In this document: in pieces, positions 45,061 to 57,495 of the stretch
Position numbering within the stretch: the stretch's first letter is position 1
Layout: each line of letters opens with the position of its first letter
Source of the DNA: Actinomucor elegans
Lineage: Eukaryota > Mucoromycota > Mucoromycetes > Mucorales > Mucoraceae
Direction of reading: 5' to 3'
Length of the DNA: 64,000 nucleotides
Assembly: GCA_026027325.1 (NCBI GenBank)
Contig: JAMSLZ010000014.1
Span: 310,001 to 374,000 of the forward strand
Made by a program: the position numbers and the translations under genes
The notes under the pieces: generated by a model
What the model was told of the DNA's origin: nothing
Database searches by the model: none
Seen by the model: the letters and a program-made list of their open reading frames with translations, nothing else

Positions 45061-47844
45061 CAAGATGTATAGAAGTGATGAGAGTGAGGATGAAGTGTCG
45101 TATATTGCAACCGATGCTTCAATAAATAAATGAGCGATTACTACCATTACAAATAGAAAAGAGAGAGTATGGAATAGAAGCTTCAGCAAGAAAGAAAGAT
45201 GAACTGATAATTCAAATTTTGGTTATTTGACTTGGTAAAATTTAATATAGAAAAAGCTAGTTATCAAGCTTTATATTTCTTATGCGAAATTCTTTTTAAA
45301 TCATTAAAAGTAGCTGTGAACTGGAAAGTAGTTGTTAAAATGCCCCTCAGAGCTCGTCTATAATATTGTCATAGCACTCTTCCCACTTTTCTCGCGCGCC
45401 AACTTCGTTGTAACCCAATTTTTTTATAGAGTTTTTGTGCGCTCCTCGCTATAAAGCCTGTGATGCGCTCCTTGCCAAAAAGCCTTTCAATGCACAGACC
45501 ATGAGTCTTTCTCTTGTACTGCAACTATGTAATTTTTTCAGCATAAACACCAGTTACAAAAAAAAGAATCAAGCAAAAAGAAATGCTGGTAGAAAGAGCA
45601 AGCAACGGTAAAGGGCGTGCTGCACACTAAAGCATCATCAGTTATCTTATACAGCGATACAGTTTTTATGCAAAGATATGTTCCTTAAATAAGAACACAA
45701 GTAAACAACTATCAATCACAATCCTTCAATAAGTATAAATAGTTTAAAAAAAAATTCTATCAAAATCGAACATGGATGATTAATAATAACAAAGGAAACT
45801 GAATTGTTCGGCACTATGTGCGACATCGTCATTTCGGTCTAGGTCGGTCAACTGTGATTATTCCTAGTAGGTTTAATCTACTACTGAAACTGTGCATTTT
45901 TTATGTATACTCTAATGAAATGGTGGATATGTGATTTGGGTATACTTGGTTGATTTTATTTATGCTGCTTATCCAATTCCTTTTTACGCTTTAGGCATTT
46001 AGTTAGTCCTTGTTCACGTTGTTTCATATTTTATCATGCTTGTAGAAATACATGATTGATTGGATATTTGCATTGGCTGTTCCTCATCGCTTCCTGCTAA
46101 GACTAAATTAGAAGATAACTAGGTTCTTTTTTTTTTTTTAGAGTTGTTCAACCTCATCATAATCCAAGAATATTACAAGAATATTTTCCTAAATAAACCG
46201 TCATGTCACAGTTTTGCAGTTATGACGCTGTGATGTTTTATGATTAACTTGTTGATTAGAACCAATCCATCTGTGATAAAGTCGACCTAACTCTTAAGCT
46301 TCTGATCAACTTTACTCCAGACGAAAATAATTCGTTTATCCCCGCGTATTGTCTAGTTCAAACAACGACAACTTGTTTATTCCTGCGTATGATATGCTTG
46401 TAAATCAATAAGCTCATTGGTCTTGCTATACACTTGAATAAACAAGATAAGAGTGGATCTTTTTTCATATAACAACTTATTCATTATATCCAACAAGTGT
46501 TCACTACTCACTCGTTAAATTTTTTATAGGCAAATATCTTATTGTGATCCTTTCTTTATAATAAATTAATTCATCAGCTTCATGCAGTAATAAATGACCA
46601 TCTAAATCCTTGTATGGTATTCTGATTTTATTATAATTAATGTCTCTTCAGATCTTCAAATATAACGCCAACATCGCAAATTAAACTTTATCGTTTACAG
46701 GAATAAATACCTGTGGAAAGATGTAATAGATATCGGTGTGTTTTGAATTGTAGCTTTGTTAGGACGTCCATGTGAACGACTAGGGGAGGTAGAATTGAAA
46801 ATATTGTCATTTCCGTTGTATAAAGAGCCAAATAGTTTGACAACAAAACCCAGAAGAATCATTTTCTAAACTTGAATTGACTTGTGCATTGGAGTGCTTA
46901 GCTTTATAAGGTATGCCAAGTTTCTTTCGATCATCGCAAAGTTTTTCAGTAACATTGAATTGATCTTGAGGGATCCATTCATCACAATCGTTACTGCTTT
47001 AGAAAATGCATACAGTTTATATTGAATTACTAGAATGCAGTGTACTTGTAACATTTCAGTCAAACAATGATTCTAGTAGAACAGATGTTTCTTTCTGATC
47101 ATTGATTAATGAATGTTGCGAGATTATATCGGGATCGGTTGAGAGATGTCGGGAGGTTGAAAATGGGTAGATTCTGAAAAGTCATATTTTTATAAAGGCG
47201 TCTTTTTTTATGGAGTGAGAAGAAGTTACATTATAGAATAGTAATTGATTAATAATGTAAATGTAATATATTTGAGAGCATATAAAAAAAGTATGTTTTA
47301 TATGTTTTATTATATATGGAATACGCAAATTATGACTACATTTCAGCGAAATTCGAGAAATGGCCCTTAATCAATGATGATACATTTAGCAAAAGAGGAC
47401 ATTCTATGATGTTTGAACCATTGAATTTTATACAGACTTTGAAAATTTATATTACACATCCATCAGCAATCAGGAATATGATCAAGTTTTATGCGAACAA
47501 TGATGATGAAATAGTATTTAATCCCAGTATCGAATAAAAATTGAGGTCATATGCAATGATGATATTATTTGGCCAATATCTCTATGCCAAAAGCGCTTAT
47601 TACTTCTGGCATTTCCTACTCCTAAATGAAATAGTAGACCTTTACCCGAGAAACTCTGCTATCCGAGCAGATCAAGTCCGAATCGCATCATGATTCATGC
47701 CGGACTCGATAGATCCTGTGAGTTTGCATGTGAAAGTCAATGATACCTAATTGGTCCCACATCTTTTTTTTGAATTTGAACTAAATTCTTGCTTCTATTT
47801 TTTTTTTCTTTTTTTTTTCCCTCTTTACTCAGCTTATTTACACC
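45061..47844. other. Relic-rich AT region downstream of the chromovirus remnant
   Basis: About 2.8 kb. Sequence from about 45338 to 45760 could be a 3' LTR (starts TGTTAAAATG; contains CTATAAAGCC near 45450), but no second LTR is visible. Open frames at 46866-47063 (minus) and 47316-47537 (plus, 73 codons) are protein-like but unrecognised. The last ~100 bases before 47845 are T-rich and belong to PXMP4. Confidence 0.4.
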
Positions 47845-48602
47845 ATGGATATTCTTGAACAAATCGTACTTGACCCCAAGTATCATGATATACTTTCAGT
47901 CCTTAAAGGGTTTCGAAGTGGTATTGTTTATGGTGCCAAAGTAAGATTCCCTCATGCTCTCGTCATGACCATCTTATTCAAGACAGGATCGTAAAGTAGC
48001 AAACTGGGAAAACTTGACTTTAATATTCATTATCTTGTTGATTAGCGTGGAGAGTAAAGTCAAAGGCATTTTCAGGGCAACCAAGCAGCATGCGCAGAAT
48101 CTGGGTGTCTTTGCTACTATTTACAAGACATTAATGATTGTACAAAAGAAGATGAACGGAGGTAAAGAAGCTAGTATTCATCCTTTCATTGCTGGTGTTA
48201 TTGGTGGTTACTATGTGTTTGGAGAGAATAATAGTATCAATCAACAGGTAAAAAAAAACATAAATCTCTTCGTATCCGTGTTTTAATCTTTTATTGATAT
48301 AGATCATTCTTTATCTCTTTTCTCGAGTTGTAATTGCTCTAGTTAAAGTGCCTGTTAAACGGCAGATCATTGATGCACCTCAACATACTTATCCGGTATT
48401 CGCTGCTGTTGTTTGGGGTGTTGTGATGGTAACGATCATTGATAATGAATTCTATTGAATTGTATTGACTTTTCGCTTATAGTGGCTATTCAGACATGAG
48501 ACAGATACCGTTCAACCTTCACTTAGAGCTTCAATGCAGTACATTTATCGTGATTCTGATTCTTGGACTTCACTCAAGACATTGTTATGGCATAACAAAT
48601 AG
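47845..48602 (+). CDS. PXMP4: Peroxisomal membrane protein 4 (PMP24/PXMP4, Tim17-family fold)
   Basis: Four-exon model join(47845..47990, 48046..48247, 48303..48428, 48483..48602) gives 197 aa. The N-terminal VLKGFRSGIVYGAKVRFPHALVM is the characteristic PXMP4 opening. QHAQNLGVFATIYKTLM, HPFIAGVIGGYYVFGE and a final hydrophobic block (VFAAVVWGVVMWLF) give the four-segment Tim17/Tim22/Tim23-like pattern with Gly-rich GAxxG motifs. The protein is an integral peroxisomal membrane protein of poorly known function. The frame downstream of TGS is restored only by the intron at 47991-48045, which removes an in-frame TAA. Converges with the CAMK gene (about 180 bp between stops). Confidence 0.9.
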
Positions 48603-48781
48603 ACTTAATCTCTTATATACCTCTCATTATCTCCTATTACTTAAAAAAGACTATTTAAGATGACAGCCGCTAGTGTATATATCTTTTTTTTTCAATGTTT
48701 TTTTTTTAGTATATGGGTATAAAGAATGAATATATAAAAAATACAAACATATGGCAGCTAAATAGATGTGGAAAACTAGTA

Positions 48782-50746
48782 CTACGTTTGACCAGCGATA
48801 CGTCTGTTCTTTAATAAAGTGGCCTTTGTCATATCCAGTTCAAACACGTTACGTCTTCTCCTTGAAGTGGGTGTAGTCATTGGGTTATCATATAGGTGTT
48901 TGCTCTTTTGCTGTTCAGGTGTCACTGTGTAAGCACCTGGAGCAATACCCTTTCCGTCTTGTACCATTTGCTCGGCCATAGCAATTACTTCCTTGTGAAT
49001 ACCCTCAGTAGCAGGTGGTTTGGATTCATTGATGGATTCATTGGTGGAGTTATCTGAAGAATCTCCATCCTCTTCTTCCTCAGAGATTGAATCGTAACCG
49101 CCAGCAAAGGCATGAGGTTGGTAGTTGCTAGTTGCTGCAGGTGTATTGCCAGTGCGCTTCTTCTTTTCTTCGCCCATACGTTGCACAGCGTATGTAATGT
49201 CCAAAATTTCCTTGATTGAAGTGATACCAGGTGAAAACACGTCTGTTCGCTTAGCAGCCTTTGCAGCAGGTGTTGCTGGCTTGGTGATCAGGTCATTATA
49301 CATCTGGTTCTGTCTCTTTTGCTCTTCTTGAGCAGCTGCAGCCTTATTGGCGGCATTTTGCATAGCTTGAGCACGAGGATCATTAGCCTTAAGCTTCTTA
49401 TCCATGACAGGTTTGGATAACAAATCTTCATTGGCAACTGGTACTGGAGGGGGAAACTGAGATTTAGTAACCCAAGGGTGTTTAAAGAACTCTTCAATGG
49501 TATAACGCTTTTCCGGATCCACGGTTAACAAATTAGTGATGAGATCTTTAGCTGCAGGTGAAATAGGATCCCACCAAGGACTCAAAAAGTGTATTCACCA
49601 CGAGCTACTTTGTGAGTCAAAGCACGAATAGACTCATCATAAAATGGAGGAAAACCACACAAGATGGTATAAAGAACACAGCCAATGGCCCACATATCCA
49701 CTGATTTGCTATACTTTTGATCTCGAACAATCTCTGGAGCTGTATAACCGACAGTACCACAAGGTGTCAAGGTAGAATTGTCCCAAATGACTTTGGATAA
49801 ACCAAAATCAGCAAGCTTTACTACACCAATACCGCCGCCGCCAACACCTTCAGTAAAGACACCTTCGTCCTCTTTATCTTCATCACCGAATAAATTCTCA
49901 ACCTTGTCGCGTTTTTGGATCGGGATTGGTTCGAATAAAATATTTTCTGGCTTAATATCGCTGTTAAGAAACTTAGTTACACATATACCATGTTTTGCGC
50001 AGCCTTTTTCTTACCGATGAACGACTCCACACTCTTCATGAAGATAACGAATACCTTCAGCTACTTGTACAATGACATGTCTGGCAAGATCTTCGCTAAA
50101 ATAAGTCAATTGAACAATGCGATGAAAGAGTTCACCGCCTTGACACAACTCCAAAACCAAAAAGTAATAATCATCAGATTCAGAGAACTGAACTAATCGA
50201 ATAATGTTCTTATGTTGCATATTGCGCATTATTTGCACTTCTTTCAATATGTTGGCTCTTTCGGTAGCTTTTGTCTTTTTCTTGATGTTAGGATGTAGAT
50301 GGCTTTTTCCGGTCTATCATAGAATGAGTATACGATTGATTCGGTAATAAAGACAGTATTACCTCAGATGCGTCTAATTCACGCTTTCGAACCACTTTGA
50401 TGGCCACTAGTTGATCTGTGACAGTATCTCTGGCTTTATATACGAATGAAAATGCACCCCTAATAACATCATAGTTAAGCGATGGTTCAATAGGCAATAA
50501 TTCTTTACTTACTCTCCAATCTTTTCCAGCATTTCAAATCGCTCTAAGCCGGGGTATTGAGGTATAACGGTCTTGCGTTGTTTTTCTTCTTCAACTATAC
50601 GAACTGCCACATCCTTGTTCTTTTGTTTCTCCTCGGCAGTAAGGTCTATTTGAACTTTAGCTAGCTATTCCACTAACAATGAATGCATATATACCTTTGG
50701 AACCAGTCTTTTTATGTTTGAATAGGCTTTTAATTTGCGCAAGCAT
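48782..50746 (-). CDS. CAMK-group Ser/Thr protein kinase (Rck2/Srk1/Cmk-like) with a one-base frameshift
   Basis: Exon chain complement(join(48782..49960, 50015..50313, 50363..50459, 50513..50654, 50695..50746)). Start MLAQIKSLFKHKKTG. The kinase domain begins near residue 55 (KIGEGAFSFVYKA), with catalytic Lys in VAIKVV, HRDIKPEN near 196, then an insertion rich in Asp/Gly, DFGLSK, and GTVGYTAPE. At 49583-49587 the reading frame breaks: after GEYTF a TGA appears, while LSPWWDPISPAAKDL, the expected continuation, lies in the other frame. One extra T in the T5 run would restore it. Downstream the last exon completes the lobe (HPWV) and a ~200-residue tail with a helical Ala/Gln-rich stretch and acidic Ser-rich region. 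Stress- or calcium-responsive signalling is the family role. The frameshift is probably a homopolymer base-call error, but a real lesion is possible. Confidence 0.82.
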
Positions 50747-50944
50747 GTTTTTATATGTATAAAGTAAGAAAAGAAGATAGGAAACTACTGGACTTTTCGA
50801 CTTTTTTTTTTTTTATTTATTTGTAACCAGCAAAAAAAAAAAGTACGGTTCAATGACGTCGTTCGAAACCTCATTACCTGATTAGTTCTTTATTACGTCA
50901 AGTGCGACACAGTTTGGTACCCGCTCTACTGCTGCGTATCTATA

Positions 50945-52590
50945 CTATCGTCGGATTGTCCAAGCTTCTTTATCACCAACTTGCTTTAGAAACCGCTTGA
51001 TGACTAACACATCTATTAATATTTTAACTCGAGATTCGCTGTATTCACTGCTATCAGCATAATTCAAAAAATCCTGTCTTGTCAGCATCGCTCCAGGCCG
51101 TTCTGCGAAAAAGTTGTAGACGCGTGTTAACTGACTTGATCCAGGCGGGGTTCGGAATCTAGAAGGAAAGTATTTCAAATCAAATCTAGCAGGGATTTGG
51201 CCTGTATAACCACTGATCATGGTCATATTTGACCCGGAGCCAAAGGTCATTTCTTCTGTTAACGGGCTTTGTTTTTCTTTTGCTAGATAACTTGCAAACC
51301 GATCATTACTTTGATTTTCTAATTGATCAGAAAACTCGTATGCACCAATGCCTTCTTGATCGCTTGGTTCTTCTGTATTTTGTCGATAAGGTGTACTTGG
51401 TAATAAAAACCCTTCTGGACTCTGTAGTTGTAGTGATGAGCTGGTTTCCTCTTGCAGTGGTTGAGCATCTTTCATGTCTGTCGGTAGTTTCATTTGCTTT
51501 TGATCTAATACGCGGTTTGTTGTAGGTGTGCTAGCTAAAGGTGTTTGGTCACGCATGTGTCGATTACTTGGTGATTTGATAGATCCAGCCCAGCTTGGAA
51601 ATTCGTCTCTATGACTTTGCCTTGCTTTCAAGAAACTGTCAAATCGCGCTCTGCTCTCTACATCATCTGTTCCCATAATATTGGTGGCGTCCCATGGTTG
51701 ATCCGCTGGTTGTTTTCCTTTTAGCTTGGGTCGTTTATGCGCCAATTCTTCAGACAACTCCATTGAATCGTCATCATCTTCTGAGCTGCGAATGCCTGCT
51801 GCTTGAAATGTATTATCTGTTATAATCCGTGCTGCTTCCCGAGTAGGTGTATTGATTAATGATCGCGGTGAAGGAGCAAATGGTATAATACGTGGTGGCG
51901 ATTGCATAGCTCCACTTGGATGACCTCGTTTATGACTACTTTTGCGTACTATATTTTGTAGTGACGAAGTTGTCGAAAAAGAAGACGAACTGACATCGGT
52001 TTGTATTGTATGGCTTGGACCGGCTGTTGAAAGCTGAGGTGCAGGAGTGGTTGAAGAGTATTCAGTTGCTGTTGTATGGAGACGGTGGTGAGGTGTATTT
52101 CTATCGAGAGGAGTCAAATCCTGAGACGAGATCGAAGCTGCTTGCTGTAAACTCGAGCGAATACGATTGAGAGAACCTAACTCGGTGATATTATGTATAG
52201 TCACATCGTGCTTGAGACGTTGACTCCAACTAGACGTCGATCGATCTGCAGAAAGCATAGTTGAATCATGATGGGGAGGTCTATTTGTGCCATGCGCGCT
52301 ATCTTGCAATTGCTGTAAATCGTCTACTTGATTCATACTCTTGAAAAAGTAGAGCCAAACCTAGGTACAAATGTTAATTAAGTCATTTTTTTTAGCAATA
52401 TCCTACATACTTTGGAGTGATTCCATATCTGAGAAGTTGCTTCAGTATAACGTTCAACTTCGGGTATTGTTTTTGAGGTTAGAACCTGGTTACATTCAGC
52501 AAAATTTTTATCTATTTCTTGTAGATTCCTTGTGAGCTTTTGTTGTAATGCCTCTAGCTGAGCATTCGCCTCTTCTTCAGATATAGTCAT
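50945..52590 (-). CDS. ASK1: DASH complex subunit Ask1
   Basis: Two-exon model complement(join(50945..52360, 52411..52590)) gives 531 aa. Ask1 belongs to the DASH/Dam1 ring that couples kinetochores to spindle microtubules. The N-terminal ~65 residues match the Ask1 domain (TRNLQEIDKNFAECNQVLTSKTIPEVERY, then IWNHSK, then VWLYFFKS across the intron). The rest is a long, disordered, Ser/Thr/Pro-rich region with many S/TP sites (possible Cdk/Mps1 targets, inferred). It ends in a conserved folded-looking block (ARFDLKYFPSRFRTP, then a helical SRVKILIDVLVIKRFL segment). Yeast Ask1 is shorter. Only the 5' half is duplicated downstream at 53.1-54.0 kb, as a pseudogene. Confidence 0.9.
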
Positions 52591-53104
52591 TATGAATTAG
52601 GTATTGAAGCACAACACATGTCCAGAAAATGCTTGTACCTTAGTTTTTGGCTCAGAACGTGACTTCTTTTATATGTATCAGTGATGTATCACTGACAGCC
52701 AATCAAGACTGCTTGTAATTTGACAAGAGTAAGAAGGTTTACTTGGGGATCAAATTATTTATGATAGCTTCTTTTTGTACCCGACGTCAAACGTATCTAA
52801 GAATATATTTGATAATCAAAATACACTTTCTTTTTATATAGCTATCAGAATATGTATTTTATTGATTTTTTTTAATATCGAATACTAAAGCTGTTGCTAG
52901 AAAAGCGTTCAAAAATTGTGCAAATTCATATGTTGTTTTCGAATATTTAAATATACTTTATCACAACAACCAGATCATTGAAGACGCTATTAAAACTCGA
53001 AAAGCACCGTGCATATGTCAATATATTCTTATTACGAAATCCCTACTCTAAAAAAAATAAACTTTGATTTTAAAAAAAAACCTTTAATTGATCCCCAAAT
53101 TAAA
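52591..53104. other. ASK1 upstream region up to the duplicated segment
   Basis: About 500 bases separating ASK1 from its decayed copy. The ASK1-proximal ~60 bases have a counterpart upstream of the copy (near 53950-54010). No gene. Confidence 0.4.
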
Positions 53105-54012
53105 GTTGGGTTCGTTTATGCGCCAATTCCATAAACAAATCCATTAGATCACCATCATTTTCTGAGCTGCGAATGCCTACAGCTTGAATCCATTACCTGT
53201 TATAGTTCACACTACTTCTCGGGTAGGCATATTGAGTAATGATCACGACGAAGAATTATGATACACAGTAGTAGAAAAATGGTGGCTTCTTGATGATCTT
53301 ATTTATGGCTGTTTCTATGAGATGTAATTCAATAGGAAGAGGATAGAATGGGAAAAGAAGACAAACTAACATGTGTTTGTATGCTGTAAATTGGTTCACA
53401 TTTTAGAGTTTTAGGTCCTGGTGTAATTGAAGAGTATTTCGCTGTCATGATGTTGTGGCGGTAGGGAGATATATTCATTTCGACTGATGTCAATTATTTG
53501 GGTGGAGCTAAAGCAGCTTGCTGCAAACTTCAGGTGTATATGATTAAGGGACCCTAATTTGGCGATATTGTGTGCAATGTACACCGTGCTTGAGGCGCTG
53601 ACTCCAGCTAGACGTCAATTGATCTTCAGAAAGTATAGTTAAATCATAATGAGGAGGCCTATTCATGCTTTGTTTGCTACCATATTGATGTTGTAAATTG
53701 CCTGCTTGATCCATACTCTTGGGAAAGTGGAGTTAAGCCAATGACAAGTGTTAATTAGGTTCCTTTTTTTTTTTAGCAAGTCCTTTACATACTTTAAAGT
53801 GATTCTATATCTGAGAAGTTGAGAAGTTGCTTCTGCATAACGTTCAACTTTGGGTAGTATTTTTTATGTATAATACTCGTAGATTCCTTGTGAGCTTTTA
53901 CTTTAATGCTTCTAGCTGAGCATTCATTTCTTCTCCAGATATGGTCATTATGAATTAAGTATTAAAGCATGACTCATGTCCAGAAAATACTAGTGCCTTA
54001 TTTTTGATTGCT
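53105..54012 (-). pseudogene. Partial, decayed tandem duplicate of ASK1 (5' half)
   Basis: Roughly 900 bases match ASK1 from about 51725 to 52650 at high but imperfect identity. The match covers the start-codon context, the N-terminal exon, the intron and the front of exon 2. Shared strings include GTTCGTTTATGCGCCAATT and TCTGAGCTGCGAATGCC. In the copy, codon 17 (Gln in ASK1) is TAA, a ~30-base segment of the first exon is deleted near 53870 and a short GAGAAGTT repeat is inserted near 53820, so no product is expected. The intron position is retained, which means DNA-level duplication rather than retrocopying. The 3' half of ASK1 has no copy here. Orientation matches the parent. Confidence 0.9.
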
Positions 54013-54305
54013 CTTTTGATATTGCTAAAGACCAATTGAGACCACTCGAATTTCGAGCATACGAGAGAACACATTTGTGAAGGCATAGTTGATAACAACA
54101 ATGATATTATCTTATTTCAATTCTTTCAAAGTGTCAAAAATTAACAAGTCCTCTGGTAAAGAACAAGATGTGTTCTCCATACCCGATGTCAATCTAAGCA
54201 GTACTTATATCATTACTCGCAACTTATTTTTCAAGTGTCTACGCGTCACATATCATTGCCATTATTTATTATCGTAATATAGTACATGCATATTAAAAAT
54301 TAGCG
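54013..54305. other. Spacer between ASK1 pseudogene and PAH1 3' end
   Basis: About 290 bases with an unrecognised open frame (54089-54277, plus strand). Nothing supported. Confidence 0.4.
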
Positions 54306-57300
54306 TTATATAAAAGGAATCTTGTCCAAATCCAGTTCGTCTAGATCCGAATTGAAAAGGTCATCATCTTCTGCCTCTTCGATATCATTAGTGGTGCTGC
54401 TTATTGTGGCAGTAGTAGTAGTAGTAGTAGTAGATCTATAAAAGACGCTTCCCATTACTTTACTCATAATACCGGCAGTGGTTCGTGGACTTGTAGGTTG
54501 AGAAATTGCTGATCTAGCAATCATGTCTTCGCTTTCAGACGGTTTATAAAGATCATCTGGTAAGGATCTAGGTGATGCTAAGGCAGTATCCTCTGCACTT
54601 TCCTTCATTGGTCTTTTGGATGACGTCTCAGCAATCTCATTTGCTTCGGTGATCAGGTTGGGAGCGCTATTTGAAGATGGTAACTGCTTTGGTGGCTGTT
54701 TACTTGATGGTGGTGTCTTTTTCTTTTGAGAGTTGAGAGAGGATCGTGATGTAAAGCTACGCAGTATACTTAGTTTTGGTTCTGGCGTGTAAGCCACTAC
54801 AGATTCTTTTGGTAGGCTCGATGGATCTGGTATAATAGGTTTTGGCTTGGGTGATGTTGGTATAGGCCCTTGCTCTTCCAACTCGGGTATATCAATCTCG
54901 GGCAAAGGCGCTTTCCAGAAATTATAATCACTGTATTCTTCCTGGATCGTCTTATTGATGGGTGGAAATATCTGATCTACTAAATCGTTTAAATGCACAT
55001 AGGTTGATCTGAACCCGGTCACCAGCTCCAACTTGACATCGCCTTGCGGATCAATCGTGAATATACGTGAGGAAGGAACATTGACACTGCGATACGATAT
55101 TGCATCAGTGATACGGTTGCCAAATCCTGCATAGAAAGGATCACGTCCACCAAATAACCGTTGTATATCACGTAAACAGGCCATTTTGAACATTTCAGGT
55201 TTTCTCATAATCACTTCTCGGTGCAAAGAAGTAAAGAGACGATCGGGGGACATGATGACAGGTCCATCTGGTAACTGGTAGTTGCCTTGAAGGATTCCCT
55301 TTAGATAATCTCGTGTATAATCTGCTTGTCCAATAGCTCTACTAGTTAAATACAAGAAATGGTAACCGTTATTGGCAATATCGGTATATAGCTGAGCAAC
55401 GCCAGGATGCGTCCAATCTTTGCCAATCATTGTCATAAGATGACCCATTGTATCCGACTTGGTGATCGTACCATCAATATCTGAAATCACTACTTCGATA
55501 TCATAATCCCAAAAGAACACTTTGGCAGCGCAAGTAGCTGTACCTTGATAAGCAGACTTTACAGAAAACGATATCGTGTTTACACCCTTTTTCAAGCCAA
55601 GATTTTTTAGTTGCTCAGAAGTCAAGCGTAGTGTTTTGGCATAGTTTTTTTGTTTAGCGAATACTGGTTCGTTGTCAGTGGTATCAGGGTTCCAGCCTAC
55701 TGAAGTTGTTTTTGTAGTGGTCGTAAAGGTCGTTTGCTCTCCAAGAGGCTCTTCTTGGTTCACTGGCTGTTGCTGCTGTTGTTCATCTTTTGCGAGTGGA
55801 TCAGCTAAAGAGGACCGGCTCAACCATTGTCTCCATCCACGACCATACGAGTAAGAGTCACGGCTATCCGAGACTTTGTTGGTTGCATATTCTTGCTTAT
55901 CTAAAGGCTTTTTAAAAACAAGAAGTGAAGTGAATAACGCACTATTCTCTACAGCGGCAAAATAATGTTTGTTGTATCGAAATACGAGTCGAGGATCGTT
56001 TAAAATGCTTGGATTATGAACGAACGCATCGTAGCTTACTTGCTGGTCATTAAATAAGCGAGCGTTTTCATCCTCATCATAACCAAACGAAGAAAATCCA
56101 CAAAGACTCATCTCAATTCGATACGTTTGGCCTGATTTCAACTGCACTGTTTCTTCTTCATAAGCATCACCTGCTTTGCCTTGATCTACGCGTGATTTTC
56201 CCCAACCCCAAGAAGTGTTTGTTTCCACGTCGTTTTGTGTTGCATTTTCAGATGATGGTGCGTTACTAGGACCATCCCTGCTTGTGTCGGTTGATATTTC
56301 TCGACTGTCTTCATCCTTATTGACTTGTTGCGTTTTATAACCTGAGATATCCAAAACAATAGATTCTTTTTCATGACGCTTTGTAGATTCGCTGGTCTTA
56401 TGGATTGTCTCATCTGCTGGAGGGCTATCCAAATCGACAGCTGTGTGCGTTACATCCATCCAAAGAGCGTGAATATCACCATCTAATGGTCTTACAATGA
56501 ATCTTTCTTTAGCAATTGTTGTAGTGGTAATTGCTTCTGGTGCAACGCGTTCAAGAAGCGTAGATCCATCATCCAAAGAGTAAAGATTATTTTTTGCTTG
56601 GTTGTTTTGATCCATCTTAGTCACTACTTTGTCCATTTGCTCTTCAATGATCATCTTGGGTGACTGAAGCTCAGCAGGCATACGCATTACTTCTTCGTCG
56701 TCTTCAAACGCATCTTTTACAGCTGAAGGAGAGTTTTTTTCTTCAAAGAACATGAGAAACATCTCTAAAACTATGCAACTTTTTCATTGTACCTTGTTTT
56801 CCAGATTCTTTCTTATCGCTGATATCAAGAAAAGGCGGCTCCTTTCAAAACGCTTCAGAATCACAGGTCTATTAAATGTCTGGGGTCCTTACCTCATTAT
56901 AATATTCTTGTACAGCTTGTAAAATAGGAGACGTTTGAAACTCTTCGGGCACTTGATGATCTGTTTCAAATACAAAGAATGCTTCGCCTGCTTCGCCTAC
57001 TTTCATCAAATAAGGCACCTTCTCACCATTGACACTGATCTCTACCTATTTCAATGGTTTGAATTAACCCCAAAAACCAAAACTCCGATCATTTGCATTG
57101 ACAGTTGTGTACACTTCCCCCCCAAAATCTGTCATAGTGTCCGTATATAATAATATTACCTTTTTCTCTTGAGGTAAAAGAACCGATAGTTTACCAAACC
57201 TTACGTGAAAAGGCGAGCTTGCCAAGTCACCGTCCTCTTGTTCTACGACAATAATATCAATAGCTCCTGATAAAGTAGCGGGATTGATCTCATTGTAAAA

Positions 57301-57348
57301 GTTGTTAAGAGAACTGAGTAGATTCCCGATTCTTCCGACATAATCCAT
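54306..57348 (-). CDS. PAH1: Phosphatidate phosphatase Pah1 (lipin)
   Basis: Model complement(join(54306..56764, 56793..56841, 56893..57045, 57160..57348)) gives 949 aa. Pah1 dephosphorylates phosphatidic acid to diacylglycerol and steers lipid between membranes and storage fat. The N-LIP domain is clear: MDYVGRIGNLLSSLNNFYNE, INPATLSGAIDIIVVE, SSPFHVRFGK, then GEAGEAFFVFE. EPPFLDISD, the conserved post-N-LIP segment, is a separate small exon. A long low-complexity linker precedes the C-LIP/HAD domain with SDIDGTITKSD near residue 555 (catalytic DxDGT), TSRAIGQAD, FAGFGNRITDA-like GFGNRITDA and SRIFTIDPQGDV. The C-terminal tail is acidic, as in yeast Pah1. The 28-nt intron at 56765-56792 is abnormally short. 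The alternative is unspliced sequence with a frameshift, because the unspliced frame also reads well for a few residues before TGA. Confidence 0.9.
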
Positions 57349-57495
57349 TTTAACGGAGTGATTATATAACGATTGGAAGGTGTTTTTTTTATAAGTTAAA
57401 TATTATGATATTATTATAAGTCTTTTTGAATAAAAGATAATAGTAAAAAGAGAAAAAGAAGGCTAAATAACTGCGGGCCCCGCTATAGCGCTCCA

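Noticed and set aside
54089..54277. Plus-strand ORF beside the ASK1 pseudogene
   Set aside because: No protein-like features; probably part of decayed upstream sequence of the duplicate.
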